In this document: one piece after another, positions 20,298 through 20,560 of the stretch
Layout of the letters: every line of letters begins with the position of its first letter
How positions within the stretch are numbered: the first letter of the stretch is position 1
The notes under the pieces: model-generated
Database searches by the model: none
The model's input: only the letters and a program-made list of their open reading frames with translations
Told to the model about the DNA's origin: nothing
Program-made: the position numbers and the translations under genes
Virus record (IMG/VR): IMGVR_UViG_3300030106_005825
Span: 1 to 20,560 of that record
From: a virus
Direction: 5' to 3' (one strand)
Length of the DNA: 20,560 nt

Positions 20298-20560
20298 ATT
20301 TACTGAACATCCTTTATTAAGTCCTCCTACAGCTAATGAAATTGTTTGGCTGTACGAGAACGACCTTAATCTGCTTAAGGAGCTGCACAAGGCTCACGAG
20401 GGCAGGATTAAGGCATCTGAGGACGATCCTATTCGTCATGGGTTTAACCTGCCTGGATGGGAGCGCATAAAGGAGGGATTGCAAGAGTACAACGAGTGCT
20501 TAGTCCTTGGTGGCAACAGATCAGGCAAGACCACAGGTTTTGCTAAGATTATTATGGAAG
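20293..20560 (+). CDS. Terminase large subunit, 3'-truncated, apparent ATT start
   Basis: The frame is open from 20290 to the end of the window. GGNRSGKT (residues 73-80 from the ATT) is the terminase Walker A, following LVL in the usual beta-strand. The N-terminal FTEHPLLSPPTANEIVWLY and LPGWERIKEG are in the style of phage terminase N-termini. The ATPase would drive DNA packaging and the nuclease domain, beyond the window, would cut concatemers. No ATG/GTG/TTG exists before this conserved-looking N-terminus. TAG at 20287-20289 blocks the frame upstream, and ATT at 20293-20295 overlaps the previous TAA by one base, exactly where a coupled ATG would be expected. The start is therefore probable but unusual. 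Confidence 0.75.
   Translation, partial: MKFTEHPLLSPPTANEIVWLYENDLNLLKELHKAHEGRIKASEDDPIRHGFNLPGWERIKEGLQEYNECLVLGGNRSGKTTGFAKIIME

Overview
The window is a piece of a tailed bacteriophage genome, most likely a podovirus-like phage of a marine bacterium. This rests on a modular tail fibre with TAAELN.LDG and DSSGD-type repeats, a collagen-like virion protein, a very large Gly/Ala-rich internal virion protein, a compact phage DNA-metabolism block (Pif1-like helicase, SSB, metallophosphoesterase, endonuclease VII) and a large terminase subunit running off the right edge. No host gene, insertion sequence, CRISPR array, canonical tRNA or rRNA was seen. The host assignment is inference.

Layout. 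Positions 1-8862 (+ strand) are the end of the structural module: a 5'-truncated tail fibre, a collagen-like protein, a coiled-coil protein and a 1222-residue internal virion protein. At about 8865-8900 a hairpin with a U-tract on the minus strand ends the oncoming transcript. Positions 8932-18287 (- strand) hold a tightly packed block of early or DNA-metabolism genes read right to left. Many junctions are 4-base ATGA overlaps, and the block includes three genes shorter than 40 codons (14738-14857, 15670-15771, 16877-16978). A 339-base structured non-coding gap (13804-14142) interrupts it. Positions 18288-18830 are a divergent non-coding region with a GC-rich alternating purine-pyrimidine island, a 9-base tandem repeat and two copies of a dyad; it is a candidate control or origin region. 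Positions 18831-20560 (+ strand) hold the packaging module: a probable small terminase, three small genes and the start of the large terminase.

Most notable points. (1) Inside the small gene at 19787-20068 lies a sequence that can fold as the tRNA-like domain of a tmRNA (19913-20009). It has a 7-bp acceptor stem whose third pair is G-U, the alanine identity element, a GATTCGACG segment, a T-arm and a discriminator A. The mRNA-like domain is missing and replaced by a perfect 15-base tandem repeat. It could be an ssrA attachment site, a decayed phage tmRNA, or a minimal decoy RNA. (2) Two core genes, SSB and large terminase, have no ATG/GTG/TTG at their apparent N-terminus, but each has an ATT codon exactly where a start is expected, at a coupled junction. 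(3) SSB lies in the same frame as the upstream helicase, separated only by one TAA. (4) Two separate 33-residue single-membrane-span proteins sit in the minus-strand block.

All calls come from reading the sequence. No database search was run, and family names are given from recognised motifs.
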